A stretch of 64,000 nucleotides of DNA from Syngnathus acus (taxonomy: Eukaryota > Chordata > Actinopteri > Syngnathiformes > Syngnathidae): the NCBI RefSeq assembly GCF_901709675.1, contig NC_051098.1, forward strand, positions 3,550,500 to 3,614,499, written 5' to 3'. Below are positions 11,233 to 21,917 of the stretch, piece by piece. The stretch's first letter is position 1. Each line of letters starts with the position of its first letter. The position numbers and the translations under genes are program-made. Under the pieces are notes generated by a model. That model was not told where the DNA came from and ran no database searches. It worked only from the letters and a program-made list of their open reading frames with translations.

Positions 11233-12207
11233 TATATTATATCATATTATATTACATTTTTACAAAAACAAGTGTCTCAAATCCAGTGATTCCCAACAAG
11301 AATGTTGGGGCACACTGGTATACTGTGAGAGATCATGACAGGTGCTGCAAAATGATGATCGATTCTATGTCACTTAATTTGTGTAAAATGTATTTATTCA
11401 TTACAAATATATATTTGTTCATCAGGCAGAACAATTAACGTCTTTTTTATAACTGTGCATTGGTCCTTTATTTTGTCACGGGGTTGGACGTGTCCTGGCG
11501 TCTTTCAATATTTAAACTCTGGCTCCTCAGTAACTTGTTGCTTCCATGCCTCTTCGTCAGGCGCTCAACCAATGCCACACCCTGGCCCTCGTCTTTTTTC
11601 TTACTTTGTTTCATTTCTCGTTTGTAGAGTGTTTTTGGCTCATACGTTTGTTTATAAGGACTTTTACTTTGCCACTTCCATATTGACTTTGCGTCACAGC
11701 TCCTTCACTGGAGAGTACAAGTGTTGCCATTAAATTATAGTCCGAAAAATATGGTATTTAAAAGTACATAACAATCAACGAAATTTCCTTCTGTCCTTGG
11801 GAACTAGTCAATTCAGGGATTTATACATTGCATATAGAGTGCTATATGGACACCTCAGAAAAAAATCTATAAATGCTGATTGTACAAAGTGTTAGAAGGA
11901 CGAAGATTTGCTTCTGAAGTGTTGCTATATACATATGTGTCAGCATAATCAAGAATTGGCCGCAACAAATGTGTTAACATTCTACTTTGCACTTGCAAAT
12001 TAAAACATTCATGAGAGCGATAGAATGAATTGTATGAAGTATGATTGAAAGGAACTGCAAGATGAAGTTAGGCTGACGTGAAGTGGGCACTTGGGGACTA
12101 CCATTAACCCCTGATGGTAAGTCTATGAGTGACCCCTCCCCCCCACTACCGCATGCACGAACGCATGCACAGCAGTTGTGACGCCATACCTTTTAGATAC
12201 TGTATAT
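11233..12207. other. No gene; one MITE end remnant
   Basis: AT-rich sequence. A lone right terminus of the CCGTATTTTTCGGACTATA type (minus strand) is visible at about 11735-11756, marking an otherwise unrecognisable MITE remnant. No gene recognised. Confidence 0.5.
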
Positions 12208-12304
12208 CAGGGGTCACCAACACGGTGCCCGCGGGCAACAGGTCGCCCGTGAGGACCGCATGAGTCGCCCGCAGGACTGTTCTAAAATTAGCTCAAATAG
12301 CAGC

Positions 12305-12855
12305 TCTACCTCAGTAGAAACATTTAAGACACGTTTAAAGACACATTTCTATGACATGGCCTTTAACTAACTTGGAGTGGCCGATTCGGCCGGAGTTTGT
12401 TTTGTTTTCTCTCCCCCCCCCCCTCCCCGGCCGGGGAGGTGGTTAGGTGGCACCCAAGCTGACAGCGGCTATCTGGATTCTTGTGGGCTAATTCAGGTTG
12501 GGGGAACTGCAGCTCAACCTCCACAGCCAGGATAGTAGAGGGCTCCTCCGGCGGCCCTTCGCTCTGACTTGGACATCCACTTTTGATTTTCATATTATGC
12601 ATTATTTGTGCCCTCTCTGCATCCATTACAACCTGGTGATCCTGAAAGGGGGATCCTTCCATCTGTGGTCCCTTCTCAAGGTTTCTCATTTTCCCCGGGC
12701 AGGGGTTTTTGAGTTTTTCCTTGCCCTTTTGGGAGCTTAAGATCAGGGGATGCTTTGAGAATAATTGTCAATTTTTTTTGTCTATGTGAAGCCCTTTGAG
12801 ACTGCTTGTGATTTAGGGCTATACAAATAAACTTGACTTGACTTGACTTGACTTG
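12305..12855 (+). mobile_element. L2-type LINE 3' end
   Basis: The first 60 bases encode an ETFKTRLKTHF-like peptide, the C-terminal end typical of L2/CR1 LINE ORF2. A 3' untranslated region follows, then GTGATTTAGGGCTATACAAATAAA and a terminal (CTTGA)n repeat. The fragment 3141-3262 is a second copy of the tail. Confidence 0.8.
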
Positions 12856-13090
12856 TCAGTGAGCCGCATCTATTTATTTTACAGTCGAACCTCGGTTTTC
12901 GAACGTCCTGGTTCTCGAACAAATCGGAATTCGAATAAAAAATTCGAGATTTTTTTACTTCGGTTGTCGAACAACATTCGGAGGTCGAACCTCGCGAGAT
13001 GAGCCGGGAGGACCCAAGAAAACCCGACCGTGCGGCCCGGATGTCGACTGACTCCGTTATTGTATTTTCGTTACTTTGAGGATTGTATTA

Positions 13091-13171
13091 ACCCCAAATC
13101 ATGCCTCCAAAGAAAGCAAGTGGGAGCAGTAAAGCCATCCTAAAACACAAAGACGCTCTTAAAGCAATGCG
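13091..13171 (+). pseudogene. Tigger-like transposase start, 25 codons
   Basis: An ATG opens MPPKKASGSSKAILKHK and stops after about 25 codons. Pogo/Tigger transposases commonly begin with a similar Lys/Ser-rich MPPK leader ahead of their helix-turn-helix. The same peptide with a few changes starts at 20388 in the second copy. The rest of the gene is absent. This supports derivation of the MITE from a Tigger-type parent but rests on a short match. Confidence 0.5.
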
Positions 13172-13189
13172 ACAGTGAGTGCCTGGCGC

Positions 13190-13610
13190 GCTGCGGTTGT
13201 GCGATCGGACCAAATTAAGCTCCCTGCGCACTGAGGTCCACTTACATTTTGGAAAGTACATTAGGACTTTAAAAATATTTTCTAAATTTTAGCGACGGCT
13301 CTGTCACAATAATGCGACCAGCGCGGTGCAGTTGCGCGGTCGGCGACGCGCTACTGTTGCGCGTTCGGCGGTGTGCTGCAGTTGCGCGATCGGACAAAAT
13401 TAAGCTCCCTGCGCACTTAGGTCCACTTAAATTTTGGAAAGTACATCAGGACTTTAAAAATATTTTCTAAATTTCAGCGACGGCTCTGTCACAATAATGC
13501 GACCAGCGCGGTGCAGCTGCGCGGTGGGCGGCGCGCTACGGTTGTGCGTTCGGCGGTGCGCTGCGGTTGCGCGATCGGACAAATATGCGCAAATGAAAAA
13601 ATGCTTAAAA
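13190..13610. repeat. 185-bp tandem repeat in Tigger-type MITE
   Basis: GCGATCGGAC occurs at 13201, 13386 and 13571, spaced exactly 185 bp. The unit is GC-rich, with many GCGCG motifs. The homologous array in the second copy begins at 20486. Confidence 0.9.
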
Positions 13611-13923
13611 AAGGCGTTGTTTTTTTTGTCTTGAAACTGATTAAAATGTTTTCCATTATTTGTAATGGGAAAAATAGATTCGGAATTCGACCAATTCGCT
13701 TCTCGAACCGCCTTCTGTGACAGATTGTGGTCAAAAAACAAGGTTTGACTGTATTTTTGCTATTCTTGTCAAAATCACACATGTGAACTAGAAATAATAA
13801 CACATAGTGAAAGCCTAATTGAGCAAATTGGCTATTTCAGAAGTGTGTGTCAAACTGGTTGCCCTTTGCCTTAATCAGTACCCAGGAAGTAGCTCTCGGT
13901 TTAAGAAAGGTTGGTGACCCCTG

Positions 13924-16361
13924 CTGTATATTAAAGATGGTGATAATAATGCATTTGGTGAATTGATTTATAGCCAATGTTTGCTGGCTCAGCTGGGAAC
14001 ACAATACAAGGGCTGGACCAAGTGGCTGGGGAAAAGGAATTCTACAACGTAAAAAGTGGTGAGTCAAATTTACTTGAAAAAACAAATTGTAACGTTTTTA
14101 CTCCCAGGAATTTTCAGTAAATTTTACAAAGAGAGCTTTTGAGTAAATGTTACTAGTTCATAAAAAAAAAGTCAGTGTTCGAATAGCCTGGTTGAAAAAC
14201 AGCCATGCTACCATGCCTCTCCTGCTATATCCTCCTGAGACCTGAGGAAAAGATGCATATTTTTTTTTTTGCAATTTCCTGCCTCGTTGGAACTAAATTA
14301 TTAACAATTTAGAATTTTATAAGAATATTTTTAAGTTGATCAACTGTATTGATTTGCAATGCTAAAGCAGGAAAATCTTCAACATATTTCTCTTTTCCTG
14401 ACATTTGTGTTTTGTTGCTATTTTCTTAGCAAGAAAGCAATGTTCCTTTGATCCCACCCAAACACATGAAATATCATTGGAAAGGCCAGAATGTCTTCTC
14501 CTGAGCAGCAAAAATAGTAAAGAATAGCGTAACACAAATGAGTCAAAAGATACAGTATACTAAAATCAAATCTCCATTACCAGGGACACAAATAAATAGG
14601 CTGGGTCTTATTAAGTTAGCAGATCGCTGCTGTAAGGTTGAAAAAAAATGTTCTCATTTTACTTCGAATTTCTGAATGGAAATGCTTTTAATGGATGGTG
14701 CGTGTATAAAAAAAGCCACACATAATTTTTCTGGGGCAGAGATGGATTACATTTATTATATTCCCATTCAGATATTGGGGAAAACGGCTTTTATAGTGTA
14801 GTCCTTAATAATTATGTTTGTGATCCGCACTGTATTACATTATGAACCTATTTGTCTTGCTGTCCCTGTAGAAGTAAAGTGAAGAGCAAAAATGTGTATT
14901 GTACTGACGATTCTAACACAATGGGCTCTACAGCAAGTGTTTTCTCGCAGACGCACGTAGGTTGGCACAGTTAGATATGAGCACTGTGGACGTGAACACA
15001 GTCGACTTGATTCGCAGTCAAGGGGAGTAGCTCCTCTCATTCCCTTTAGAATCGGTGCATGAGAGGCACAGAGTCCTTGACATGGTGGAAGCTGAGACTG
15101 ATTTGCTGGAATCCATGCAGGAGAACCAAGTGCACAAAATACGTTTATGAGAAACTGCAAGCAGACGGCCACGGGCGGATGATATAAGGCTGTCAGGGCA
15201 ATCACATATCACCACATTGAATTGGGAACTTGGAGAATACCTTTTATCTCAGTTGTATCTGTCTGTCTGACTGCTCAGTAGCCACTACGAAGTGGCAGCA
15301 AAACTACTAATGAATGGCGACTTAGTAGCAGCTAAATGGCTGATGATACGTTGGCAAATTCCTCTCGCAATATAATGCTTTCCACATCATCACTTGGGTG
15401 ACTCCTTATTCAAGTGATTGTTGTGCCTGTTTTTGATTACCTTGCACAACAGCTTCATTTACTCCATGTCACTTTGGAGAAACTGTCACACAAGCAATGG
15501 TGAGGAACGATCTTGTTGAAATACTATCATCTTGGGAAGATAGTATCATCAAGTCTTGGCTGACCATCAGCTGAGTGCTTTAGTTCTTGTTTCTTTTACT
15601 TTCTCTGTACGTCTTCAACTTGCAAACCGAAGTAGAGAAAGAATGAAGATCTGGCCTGTCTGATTCGCTGCTGTCATGCACATTTCATCACATCTGATCA
15701 CTTGGTGATGCTCACAGCTGGTCACCAAAATAAAACAGTTCCCCATCATGTAATCACAGAGTACTATTTACTATATTGCCCTCTGGAAGATAATCAATAG
15801 AATTAGGGATATTTGGGGGCTGATGTACAGTGTATGCTGCGTTTTACGTCTGTCTCTCTCTGCATGAACACAGAGCCCAACGGGAATATTTATTTGTGAA
15901 GGAAGAGGGGTCTTATTAGATTTGATCAGTGCTTCAAAACGTTTCTTGAACCTCTCAAAAATATTACTTCAACACAGATCTTTTTCGACAATTATTCAAT
16001 AACTTCACTAGATCCTGGCTCCCACACACAAACAACACAGCAGGTTCCTGGGAATTTACAAAATGCAAAAAATGAAAATATATTTTTGATAATATAGTTC
16101 CTGTTTTGATTTGAGTTTTACTATTAATGAAAACGAGATTTGCATTCACTAATTGGGAGTCTTTAGTACACCCGTTACGAACAATTCTGTGTCCAATCCT
16201 TTGATTTATGATTGTTTTGATGAATGCTTGACTTGAATTTACAGTTAAACCAGAGTTTCATTCCTGGTATTTAGAGTGAGAGGATTCCTAAGGTTCTTTG
16301 AACACAACACAGAAAAGTGAATTTTCATGCGGCATATCTAATTTGGCATTTCTAATTAGAG
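13924..16361. other. No gene recognised
   Basis: About 2.4 kb of apparently single-copy presumed intronic DNA. A 121-codon minus-strand frame at 14840-15205 shows no recognisable domain, and I treat it as chance. Confidence 0.5.
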
Positions 16362-16691
16362 CAGGGGTGTCAAACTCGTTTTTTTTCGCGGGCCGCATTG
16401 TAGTCATAGCTTCTTTCGGAGGGCCATTATGACTGTCAACCCAAATAAATGTATGAGCACCTCATATTATATACAGTAAAAGCTACAAAACAAACTGACA
16501 AATAACCCGTTTTCAAATCAGACGAGTAAAAACTGGTCAAATATTTAACAAAAAAGACATTATTAAAAGTGAAGACAATTTGCAATTTTAGTAATGACAC
16601 ACGAATATGATGCACAATTTGTCTTCGCGGGCCACAGAAAATGATGTGGCGGGCCGTATCTGGCCCCCGGGCCTTGAGTTTGACACCTGTG
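16362..16691. mobile_element. hAT MITE with perfect 8-bp target duplication
   Basis: Starts CAGGGGTGTCAAACTCG and ends GAGTTTGACACCTGTG. AATTAGAG flanks both sides (16354-16361 and 16692-16699). GCGGGCC motifs lie inside each end. The element at 58719-60243 is the same family. Confidence 0.93.
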
Positions 16692-17202
16692 AATTAGAGC
16701 ATCAGAAGTGCTGGAATGACAATTTCCTTTCTGGCCTGAGGATGCTGATGTTGGTCTTTCAGCAAGTTTGGCTGTTTAACACAAATACTTGCAAGTGGTC
16801 GAACAGTCACCGTGTTCACTGAAAGTCACTACTGAAAATTAGGAACCATGACAGATTTATGATCCTGCTGCCTTCTAGAGCATTTGGAATAAATCAATGA
16901 AACTACAACCGATTCTGTCGCAGTGTACAGTGATCCCTCATTTATTGCTACTAATTGGTTTAGCATATGTGAAAATCCGCGATGTAGAGTCAATATGTTT
17001 ACGATATCCGCCAAGCCTTTTATAATTTTATTTTTAAACACTTTATTGTATTTTTAAACACGTTATTGTATGTTAAACACTTTTTAAATATTATAAAGTT
17101 AAACTGACTTCTAGGAACATTCTTTAGGGCTTCAAAAAAAAAAAAGTCAGTCACAAAAAAAAAAAAAAAGTGTCACGGCTCTGCTCTGATCTCGCCGTGC
17201 TC

Positions 17203-17417
17203 CAGAGGCGTAGCCAGGAATTTTTCCAGTAGGGGCGCACGCCCACAGGAAAAAAAATCGAACATCACCCACGCCGTTCGCTGATCGCTAAAACGTCCGG
17301 GAGGCAAACGGTGAATGGATAACATCGCGCACATAGAATAGCGCAAGCACACTCGCGCAAGACCGAAAGAAAAAAACGGCATGAAAATGAAGAATCGAAA
17401 AAGCTCGATTTTTTTTT

Positions 17418-17452
<35 letters not shown>

Positions 17453-17519
17453 CAACCGGGGCGCAGGGAGTCCTAACCGGGGCGCCGCCCCGGCTCGCCC
17501 CGGCTTGGCTACGCCTCTG
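17203..17519. mobile_element. hAT MITE with perfect 8-bp target duplication
   Basis: Starts CAGAGGCGTAGCCAGGAA and ends TTGGCTACGCCTCTG. CCGTGCTC is present on both sides (17195-17202 and 17520-17527). It contains a T tract of more than 40 bases at about 17408-17452. Confidence 0.94.
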
Positions 17520-17729
17520 CCGTGCTCGTAGGCTAATGCGCCCTCGCGCTGGTCCGCGTGGGCACGCAAATCCAATGCGAAGCTGCGTGCGCTGATAGCT
17601 ACCACCTGTACCCTTGCTACCAGCTGATTAGGGCGTGTATTTAAAGCCCGTCAATCTGCGATGGTTTGTCTGCCTCGATACACGTATTCCTGTCACCCGA
17701 TTCCCGTTTGTCTGATCTGCTGTGTAGAG

Positions 17730-17930
17730 CAGGGGTCTCAAACTCCAGTTCTCGGGGGCCGCATTCCTACATGTTTTCCAAGTTTCCCTCGTTAAACACA
17801 CCTGATTCAATTATCAGGCTCCTGCAGAACGTGAGGATGAACTGATCATTTGAATCAGGTGTGTTTAACGAGGGAAACTTGGAAAACATGTAGGAATGCG
17901 GCCCCCGAGGACTGGAGTTTGAGACCCCTG
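17730..17930. mobile_element. Fold-back hAT MITE (80-bp arms)
   Basis: Starts CAGGGGTCTCAAACTCC and ends in its reverse complement. The arms 17730-17809 and 17851-17930 are inverted repeats of 80 bp with very few mismatches around a 41-bp loop. GTGTAGAG is duplicated exactly (17722-17729 and 17931-17938). Confidence 0.96.
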
Positions 17931-18481
17931 GTGTAGAGCGATGCCTGTTTCCTGATTCGCTTTTTAGCGAAAGCCTGTTTTTATGATCTGCTGTGGACAC
18001 TGTTTGGCTCAACTTTCTGGCTGTCCCCGAGCACGAGCTTGCTATGCCCGTCTGCTTCAATGACGCACGACGCGCGCTCGCTGACTGGCTCGTCAGCTTG
18101 CCTCGTCATCCTGCTCTGCCGGCATTCCAGCCCTTCTTGTCTCCTTTAAACTTTAAAGTTGTGTGAGCCCGTCTTGCATTCAGTTGTTCTGCCTCGTTCG
18201 TGACAAAACAAAGAGATGCTGCTGATTCTGATACTTAGCGGGAGGCTGAAATAAAGCGTGGCGAAAACTGCTCTTACAGCTCTAAGCCAATCAGCGGCAG
18301 GGATACCGATCAACATGTTCCCATTGGTCTCGTCTCCTCTACCGGCCAATAGTGTCATGGGGAGACAAAGGCCCGCGCTCCAAGTGACGCCGCAAAAAGC
18401 CGCGATGCACCGAATATATCGGCAATATTTGTGCACCGAGGCCGCAACAGGTGAAGCGCAAAGTGGCGAGGAATCACTGTA

Positions 18482-19298
18482 GTCTCATAACTTTCTTGTG
18501 TCTTTTTTCCCCCATTGGAACTATTAGTGGTATGAGAAAAAGTCATACAACTAACTAATGTCATATGTTTAAAGGTATTAGAGAGGATCTTTTTTAGAAT
18601 TTATTTTGTAATATTTCTCAAATTTCTTCCCACGTACCACTGACGTACTGTTAAATAGGTCGTCTTAAATATTTATTAATATATATAGACCGCGCACTCT
18701 GTGGGATCAGAAAGACCTCAACCAATCATTATTGGCAGGAATAATGGCAACAATGGTCAGTTAACTTGTCAATCAATTTGTTTTCCGGGTTTTATTTCCT
18801 TATTGATATCCATGCTCGCTCACGTCCCTGCGCGAAGTACTGCGCATATGCATGTGACTTGTGATTAAAACTCTGCGAATTTTGGACACTGTGGCTTAGT
18901 TGTGTTCCCTGCTTGACTTCTAAGTGTTCTGAGTGAAAGTGGCTGATGAACGTCGTGATGATGAAGGTTCTCGCAAAAAAGCCTGTTTTTGACGTCTTGG
19001 AGAAATATGGCGCTCGTGCGTGTGAGTGTGGAGGCGTTTCCTAAAAACAACAGAGAAGGGTGGGGAGGAGGGGAGTGCATGCGCAGTCTTCAAAAACTGA
19101 CTGGCTCTGGTTCGTCGATAGGCGTCGGAGGATCGTCCGCCTATCGGAAAGATCGTCTGTAATACCTTTAAGTCTTGATAATATATCTGCCTTCTCCATC
19201 TGTGGCACTACTGCTGTTGCTGTGTTTTTCAAGTTTACGGTCACATACGGCCACTAGATTATAAGAAAGGTAGAAAAAGAACAAACTTGAGTTTTATA
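18482..19298. other. No gene recognised
   Basis: Spacer with no recognisable coding sequence or element. Confidence 0.5.
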
Positions 19299-19650
19299 CC
19301 GTATTTCCGGACTATAAGTCACAGTTTTTTTTCATAGTTTGGCCGGGGGTGCGATTTATACTCTGGAGCGATTTATATGTGAAATTATTAACACATTATT
19401 ACATCATTTCACATGAGTTTAAGATGAGGGGATGTTTGAGAATAATTTTTGCACATGTTGTCCTGAATGTTGTTAGCTACCTAAATGTTGTACAGTGGCC
19501 AAAATGTACCGGAGTAAAATTCATTGTTTGGCATGCTCAAACTTGGCAAATAAAAATTGATTTGATTTATTTTCACGCTGAATCGCAAGAGGGCACTCTA
19601 GGCCTGTGTTGATAATTGTGTTGAAGAGTCTGACGTAAGCGACGTAGAAG
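19299..19650. mobile_element. Truncated family B MITE with LINE-tail insertion
   Basis: CCGTATTTCCGGACTATAAG at 19299, preceded by TA, is one terminus of the family seen at 9576-11232. The following AT-rich sequence matches its right end in inverted orientation. A LINE 3' tail (about 19408-19572, plus strand) ending AATAAAAATTGATTTGATTT interrupts it. The other terminus is missing. Confidence 0.7.
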
Positions 19651-19651
19651 A

Positions 19652-19654
19652 ATA

Positions 19655-19705
<51 letters not shown>
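19652..19705. repeat. (TA)n microsatellite
   Basis: Alternating TA with a few CA/GT interruptions. Confidence 0.95.
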
Positions 19706-19707
19706 GA

Positions 19708-20008
19708 ATATATCCATCCATCCAATTTCTGAACCGCTTAGTCCCCACGGGGGTCGTGGGTGTGCTGGAGCCTATCCCAGCCATCAACGGGCAGTAGGCG
19801 GGGGACACTCTGAACCGGTTGCCAGCCAATCGCAGGGCACACAGAGACAAACAACCATTTGCACTTGCACTCACACCTAGGGACAATTTGGAGTGCTCAA
19901 TCGGCCTACCAAGCATGTTTTTGGGACGTGGGAGGAAACCGGAGTGCCCGGACACGCGGGCTCGGGAGAACATGCAAACTCCACACAAGGAGGTGGAACC
20001 GAGCCGCC
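19708..20008 (-). mobile_element. tRNA-derived SINE (family 1), copy A
   Basis: On the minus strand the element ends in GGATGGATGGAT (19708-19723) and starts with GGCGGCTCGG (20000-20008). The central body contains the TGCATGTTCTCCC and GCTGGAGCC-type blocks also found at 21021, 38961 and 44556. The tRNA-like promoter between head and body (about 65 bp) is deleted in this copy. Resemblance to the mermaid/V-SINE type of fish repeats is from general knowledge. Confidence 0.8.
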
Positions 20009-20139
<131 letters not shown>

Positions 20140-20186
20140 ATATATATATATATATATACAGATATATATACAGATATATATACATA

Positions 20187-21012
20187 CAGTGGAGCCTCGG
20201 TTTTCCAACGTCCCGGTTCTCGAAGAAATCGGTATTCGAACAAAAAATTCGAGATTACTTTGCTTCGGATGTCGGACGAAATTCGGTTGTCGAACCTCGC
20301 GAGATGAGCCGAGAGGACCTGCATGCCAGCTGACTCCGTTCGTTATTACATTCTCGTTACTTTGAGGATTGCATCAACTCTAATCATGCCTCTAAAGGAA
20401 ACAAGTGGGAGCAGTAAAGCCATCCTAAAACACAAAGACACTCCTAAAGCAATGCGACAGTGAGCGCCCCGCGCGCTGCGGTTTCGCGATCGGACCAAAT
20501 TAAGCTCCCTGCGCACTCAGGTCCACTTAAATTTTGGAAAGTACATCAGGACTTTAAAAATATTTTCAAAATTTTAGCGACCGCTCTGTCACAATAATGC
20601 AACCAGCGCGGTGCAGTTGCGCGGTTGGCGGCGCGCTATGGTTGCGCGTTCGGCGGTGCGCTGCCGTTGCGCGATCGGACAAAATTAAGCTCCCTTAGGT
20701 CCACTTAAATTTTCGAAAGTACATCAGGACTTTAAAAATATTTTCTAAATTTCAGCGACGGCTCTGTCACAATAATGCGACCAGCGCGGTGGGCGACGCG
20801 CTACGGTTGCGCCTTTGGCGGTGCGCTGCAGTTGCGCGGTCGGACAAAGATGCGCAAATGAAAAAATGCTTAAAAAAGGCGGGTTTTTTGCTTGGAACGG
20901 ATTAATGTTTTTCCCATTATTTGTAATGGGAAAACATGATTCGTAATTCGAACGATTCACTTCCCGAACAGCCTTCTGGAACGGATTGTGGTCGAAAACC
21001 GAGGCTCTACTG
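20187..21012. mobile_element. Tigger/pogo-type MITE copy 2
   Basis: Starts CAGTGGAGCCTCGGTTTTC and ends GAAAACCGAGGCTCTACTG. TA flanks both sides (20185-20186 and 21013-21014). It is inserted in a TA-rich microsatellite. It contains the same short MPLKETSGSSKAILKHK peptide start at 20388 and the same 185-bp repeat (landmark at 20486, 20671 and, shortened, 20836) as copy 1. Confidence 0.92.
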
Positions 21013-21020
21013 TATATATA

Positions 21021-21372
21021 TCCATCCATCCATCCAATTTCCGAACCGCTCAGTCCCCACGGGTGTGCTGGAGCCTATCCCAGCTGTCATCGAGCAGTAG
21101 GCGGGGGACACCCTGAACCGGTTGCCAGCCAATCGCAGGGCACGCAGAGACAAACAACCATTTGCACTCGCACCTTGGGACAATTTGGAGTGCCCAATCG
21201 GCCTACCAAGCATGTTTTTGGGACGTGGGAGGAAACCGAAGTGCCCGGAGAAAATCCACACGGGCTCGGGGAGAACATGCAAACTCCACACAGGGAGGGC
21301 CGGAGGTGGAATCGAACCCACACCCTCCTAACTGTGAGGCGGACGTGCTACCCAGTGCGCCGCCGAGCCGCC
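21021..21372 (-). mobile_element. tRNA-derived SINE (family 1), copy B
   Basis: Full-length on the minus strand: GGCGGCTCGGCGGCGCACTG head, B-box-like GGTTCGATTCC, conserved body and (GGAT)n tail at 21021-21035. It abuts the Tigger-type MITE with only a short TA spacer. Confidence 0.88.
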
Positions 21373-21721
21373 TACCGTCAATCTGCAAGCGTCAAGTTCC
21401 GGGCGCTGTGTGGAATGTGAATATCACAATGACAAGACAAATTGAGTAAGACTTTATTAGTCTGTAGTATGAATGAGGCAGACCGTTGAAAGCAAGCCAT
21501 TCAGTTTGGCACCTGAATTAATTAAAATCCATTCGTTTCGACTGAGTCCTTTAAAGTGCGTCGAGTCATCCATTCAGTCAAGGTTGATTCACATAAAAAC
21601 GTTACGCTTGTTTCTCAGCTGACAACCGCGAGGCTGTTTGTTTACATGAGTGCGCCCACGCACACATGCACGCACACACGCACACACACACATGTACACT
21701 AAATAGATTTTAGCTTCTTAC
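21373..21721 (-). other. 5' end of presumed melatonin receptor intron 1
   Basis: Begins at the GTAAG donor (21717-21721 on the minus strand). Includes a (CA)n stretch at about 21655-21693. No coding sequence. Confidence 0.7.
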
Positions 21722-21917
21722 CCACATTTCGGAGTTTACGGTTCTTCGCTACAGAGATTATAACCAGCAGGTTCCCCAACACATCCACCACAGTTGTGAA
21801 GATCAGCACGCTGGCCAGCGCCGTAACTGCCCATGCAGGACGCGCTCCTCCTTGGCTTGGCTCCGGCCCATGTGCAGTCTGATTATTAAACAACGATCCA
21901 TCCTCCGGCATGTCCAT
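21722..21917 (-). CDS. mtnr1b: Melatonin receptor exon 1 (mtnr1b-like), partial gene
   Basis: This exon encodes 65 codons plus one base and then a GTAAG splice donor (phase 1). It corresponds to the extracellular N-terminus, transmembrane helix 1 and the start of intracellular loop 1 of a melatonin receptor, a class A G-protein-coupled receptor in the plasma membrane. Residues about 29-56 form a hydrophobic helix containing VDVLGNLLVI, with the conserved GN of TM1. It is followed by KNRKLRN, the conserved loop after which vertebrate melatonin receptor genes have their intron. An N-glycosylation sequon (NQT) is at residue 12. I chose the ATG at 21917 because G at -3 and G at +4 give a good Kozak context. 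A second ATG two codons later (21911) is a plausible alternative. Family is firm. The 1B subtype is a best fit from RPAW...VLIFTTVVDVLGN and NRKLRN. Later exons are not in the window. Confidence 0.85.

Larger units (their letters stand above)
12882..13751. mobile_element. Tigger/pogo-type MITE copy 1
   Basis: Starts CAGTCGAACCTCGGTTTTCG and ends in a diverged inverted copy. TA flanks both sides (12880-12881 and 13752-13753). Further inverted motifs (TTCGAA-type) lie inside each end. A second copy is at 20187-21012. The interior has a short transposase start and an array of about 185-bp units. Confidence 0.9.
12208..13923. mobile_element. hAT element containing two nested insertions
   Basis: Starts CAGGGGTCACCAAC and ends GTTGGTGACCCCTG. 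CTGTATAT is duplicated exactly on both sides (12200-12207 and 13924-13931). Only about 80 bp of its own sequence remains at the left and 170 bp at the right. The rest is a LINE tail and a Tigger-type MITE. Confidence 0.93.
17171..18205 (+). mobile_element. Solo LTR (TGTCACG...GTGACA) inside mariner-type MITE
   Basis: Begins TGTCACGGCTC and ends TTCGTGACA, as do the solo LTRs at 46279 and 50553. Its own sequence is about 500 bp after removing two hAT MITEs. The flanks are A-rich and a clear 5-bp duplication cannot be assigned. Segments near 17640 and 17700 resemble 50690-50890. Confidence 0.75.
16928..18479. mobile_element. Mariner-type MITE, outer level of a four-element nest
   Basis: Starts CAGTGATCCCTC and ends GAGGAATCACTG. 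TA flanks both sides (16926-16927 and 18480-18481). Removing the inserted solo LTR leaves roughly 510 bp. A related single terminus occurs at about 51130-51179, and a fragment lies near 35760. Confidence 0.85.
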
